DNA of 64,000 nt. Origin: Paenibacillus psychroresistens. Its GTDB lineage: Bacteria > Bacillota > Bacilli > Paenibacillales > NBRC-103111. The stretch spans positions 4,750,001 to 4,814,000 of the forward strand of contig NZ_CP034235.1 of assembly GCF_009728935.1 (NCBI RefSeq). Reading direction: 5' to 3'. Positions 62,713-64,000 of this stretch are shown here, piece after piece. Every line of letters begins with the position of its first letter. Within the stretch, counting starts at the first letter, position 1. The position numbers were made by a program, and so were the translations under genes. The notes beneath the pieces are model-generated. The model had not been told where the DNA came from, did not search any database, and saw only the letters and a list, made by a program, of their open reading frames with translations.

Positions 62713-63048
62713 TTACACGCAAGAATCACCCATGGTTGCATAGCTTATGATATGTTGCTGCAAAACTTCTTTACTTTGCTGCCCAACCCATGTCTCCACT
62801 TTATATCCATCTTTAAACAGCATTATGGTTGGAACGCTCGACACACCGTATTCAGCTGCAAGTTCTTTTTCCTGATGGATATCAACCTTAGTAACGGTAG
62901 CCTGATATCTTACTTCTTGAGCCAGCTTCTCATCAATGAGAAGCTGATCTTGACAGGATTTGCTGCTAGTCTCATAAAAGTCTACGAGTGTGATCCCATG
63001 ATCGGTCTGTCCCCTAAAAGTTTCTTTTCTTAATGAATGAATTTCCAT
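62713..63048 (-). CDS. Thioredoxin-like protein with an SxxC active site
   Basis: A 111-residue thioredoxin fold. The usual WCGPC is here SSKSC (residues 28-32), so the N-terminal nucleophilic Cys is a Ser and only Cys32 remains; the cis-Pro loop SVPT is kept. It ends in GDSCV, giving a second Cys at the tail, also present in the fragment at 31053-31298 (GDTC). ATG 63048 follows GAGGAGG. It cannot be a standard dithiol reductase; a monothiol, peroxide-sensing or glutathionylation role is possible. It follows Ohr on the same strand. Confidence 0.85.
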   Translation of the reverse strand: MEIHSLRKETFRGQTDHGITLVDFYETSSKSCQDQLLIDEKLAQEVRYQATVTKVDIHQEKELAAEYGVSSVPTIMLFKDGYKVETWVGQQSKEVLQQHIISYATMGDSCV

Positions 63049-63142
63049 TCTGTAACCTCCTCAAAATTAATTTGTTGTTTATATTTCAAAGACTGACCCA
63101 TCGGTATAACCAACAATCAGTTATGTGGCTTTAAGATATTGA

Positions 63143-63169
63143 AAACCCCGCTTTCGGCAAGCGGGGGTT
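63143..63169 (-). terminator. Terminator of the Ohr gene
   Basis: CCCCGCTT (63146-63153) pairs with AAGCGGGG (63159-63166), with a T-rich tail on the minus strand. Confidence 0.8.
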
Positions 63170-63183
63170 TGTGAAATGATACG

Positions 63184-63612
63184 TTAGCCAATCACATTCG
63201 ATATGACTTCGATATTGCCTTGAGTTGCTCTGGCATAAGGACAAACTTTATGGGCTTCGTCGACAATTTCCTGAGCCACACTGATATCTACGCCTTTTAC
63301 TGAAATGTCGAAATGAACTGCAAGTACATAGCCGTCATTCGCATCCTTACCGAGTGAAACATTTGAAGCGATTGAGATTCCTTCTGTTTTAATTCCTTTT
63401 TTCTTAATAATGGTTCCCATTGCACCTTCGAAGCATGCAGCAAATCCAGCAGCGAACAGCTGCTCCGGATTGACTCCGTTACCTGGGCCGCCTAGCTCCT
63501 TCGGATATCTCAAGTCCAAGTTAAGATTACCATCGCTCGAAACTGCTTTACCTTCTCTTCCACCTTCAACATTTACAGTAGCCGTGTACAATTTCTTTTC
63601 CATTGTTATCAT
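63184..63612 (-). CDS. ohr: Organic hydroperoxide resistance protein (Ohr, OsmC fold)
   Basis: A 142-residue OsmC-fold peroxidase: YTATVNVEGGREGKAVSSDGNLNLDLRYPKELGG, the first catalytic Cys in AAGFAACFEGAMG, the second in KVCPYARATQGNIEV. It detoxifies organic hydroperoxides with a dihydrolipoyl reductant. ATG 63612 follows GGAGAT; the open frame extends in-frame to 63795 but that stretch is a duplicate fragment. Downstream of the MarR-linked promoter at 63849-63877, consistent with peroxide or electrophile control. Confidence 0.9.
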   Translation of the reverse strand: MITMEKKLYTATVNVEGGREGKAVSSDGNLNLDLRYPKELGGPGNGVNPEQLFAAGFAACFEGAMGTIIKKKGIKTEGISIASNVSLGKDANDGYVLAVHFDISVKGVDISVAQEIVDEAHKVCPYARATQGNIEVISNVIG

Positions 63613-63660
63613 AGTAACATCTCCTTTTTTGACTGGTTTATTTTTTACATTTTGTGCGTA

Positions 63661-63795
63661 ACTTATCCAAAAATATTCGTTATAACTTCGAATATAGCCG
63701 CATGTTGCTTTGGCATAAGGGCAAATCTGGTGAGCTTCCTCGACTATTTCATGAGCCAACTTAGTATTTAACAATCTGAACCGGATGTGATTCAA
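63661..63795 (-). pseudogene. C-terminal fragment of a second Ohr
   Basis: KLAHEIVEEAHQICPYAKATCGYIRSYNEY repeats the end of the intact Ohr (AQEIVDEAHKVCPYARATQGNIEV). The front half, including the first catalytic Cys, is gone. The fragment is read in the same frame as the intact gene, so a fused 203-residue product could be made, but the intact gene has its own ribosome site. Confidence 0.75.
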
Positions 63796-63848
63796 TCACT
63801 TTTACAAGCAACACCTCCTAAACATTTGTTGACTCTTCGCATAAATTA

Positions 63849-63877
63849 ATTTTAGTCTCATATTCCCCTAATTGCAA
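63849..63877 (-). promoter_or_regulatory. Shared-motif promoter upstream of the Ohr genes
   Basis: Minus strand -35 TTGCAA (63872-63877), 17-base spacer, -10 TAAAAT (63849-63854). The core ATATGAGACTAAAAT and the flanking CTCTTGCA match the MarR gene promoter. The last 120 bases of the window beyond it show nothing I can name. Confidence 0.75.
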
Positions 63878-64000
63878 GAGGAAGAACTTGGTCTACTTAA
63901 AAAAAACTTACACTTAAGAGAAAGTGAATCCCTGGTCTATGCTGACTAGGAGACTTTTTCTTAGTTGTAAGCTTTTCTATTAATTAGGAGAAATACGATT

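Noticed and set aside
63900..63990. Possible hairpin near the right edge
   Set aside because: The pairing between GAAAGT and ACTTTTTC is short and interrupted, and no gene end is visible to connect it with.

Overview
The window looks like chromosomal DNA of a Paenibacillaceae endospore former, most likely Paenibacillus. The evidence is moderate-to-low GC, strong AGGAGG-type ribosome binding sites with many TTG and GTG starts, GerA-family spore germination receptor genes, an S-layer-homology protein, LplA/LplB/LplC-type sugar transporter genes, YeaQ/GlsB and DUF1269-type stress proteins, and many Gram-positive two-component, AraC, MerR and TetR regulators. I saw no rRNA, tRNA, CRISPR array or phage module.

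Layout. 1-4.1 kb: a two-component system (kinase cut by the left edge) next to a TetR regulator that diverges from two short-chain dehydrogenases (SDRs). 4.2-9.4 kb: a spore germinant receptor locus with two tandem B subunits on the plus strand, convergent with an A - C - small membrane protein operon on the minus strand. 9.5-12.3 kb: a decayed CBS-domain gene and a DHA2 drug exporter with a divergent TetR. 12.3-24.7 kb: a sugar-catabolic island. A nine-gene minus-strand operon (binding protein, two permeases, three SDR/epimerases, a TIM-barrel isomerase, a beta-propeller protein, a VOC protein) and a three-gene plus-strand operon (TIM-barrel isomerase, UPF0303/GlcG-like protein, DUF1080) flank a LacI gene. 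Four copies of the operator TAAACGCGCGTTTA tie them together. 24.8-31.3 kb: SRPBCC protein, lysA, a gluconate-dehydrogenase-subunit-3/GMC oxidoreductase fusion, an AlkD-like protein, a frameshifted YdeI-family gene and a thioredoxin fragment. 31.3-36.6 kb: SDR, MFS pump and a VOC/MBL/DsrE/PNPOx/HPP gene row next to a divergent GntR regulator.

37.8-43.5 kb: two AraC/phytanoyl-CoA-dioxygenase divergent pairs (the second dioxygenase frameshifted) enclosing a BceRS-like two-component pair in which both genes carry internal deletions. 43.7-46.9 kb: two MerR/SDR pairs with classic 19-bp-spacer MerR promoters, separated by a 356-bp MITE-like element with perfect 19-bp terminal inverted repeats. 46.9-53.5 kb: a MacB-like export operon (two ATPases, one with a C-terminal AbrB-like domain; a lipoprotein adaptor; a 956-residue permease) with a divergent AraC gene. 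53.7-57.4 kb: small stress membrane proteins, a secreted SLH-transglutaminase and a VanZ-like protein. 57.5-64 kb: two tandem alpha/beta-hydrolase lipoproteins, an MFS pump, a third hydrolase, MarR, an atypical thioredoxin and Ohr. Three promoters in this last block share the same sequence, suggesting one MarR regulon.

Two themes stand out. The first is the LacI island, whose content (two sugar-isomerase TIM barrels, DUF1080, SDRs, and a GMC/subunit-3 dehydrogenase about 3 kb away) suggests an oxidative 3-keto-glycoside pathway; this is inference. The second is the many decaying genes (CBS, ArsR, YdeI, thioredoxin, RR, HK, PhyH, Ohr fragment), which makes this look like a fluid accessory region rich in stress, detoxification and SDR genes.
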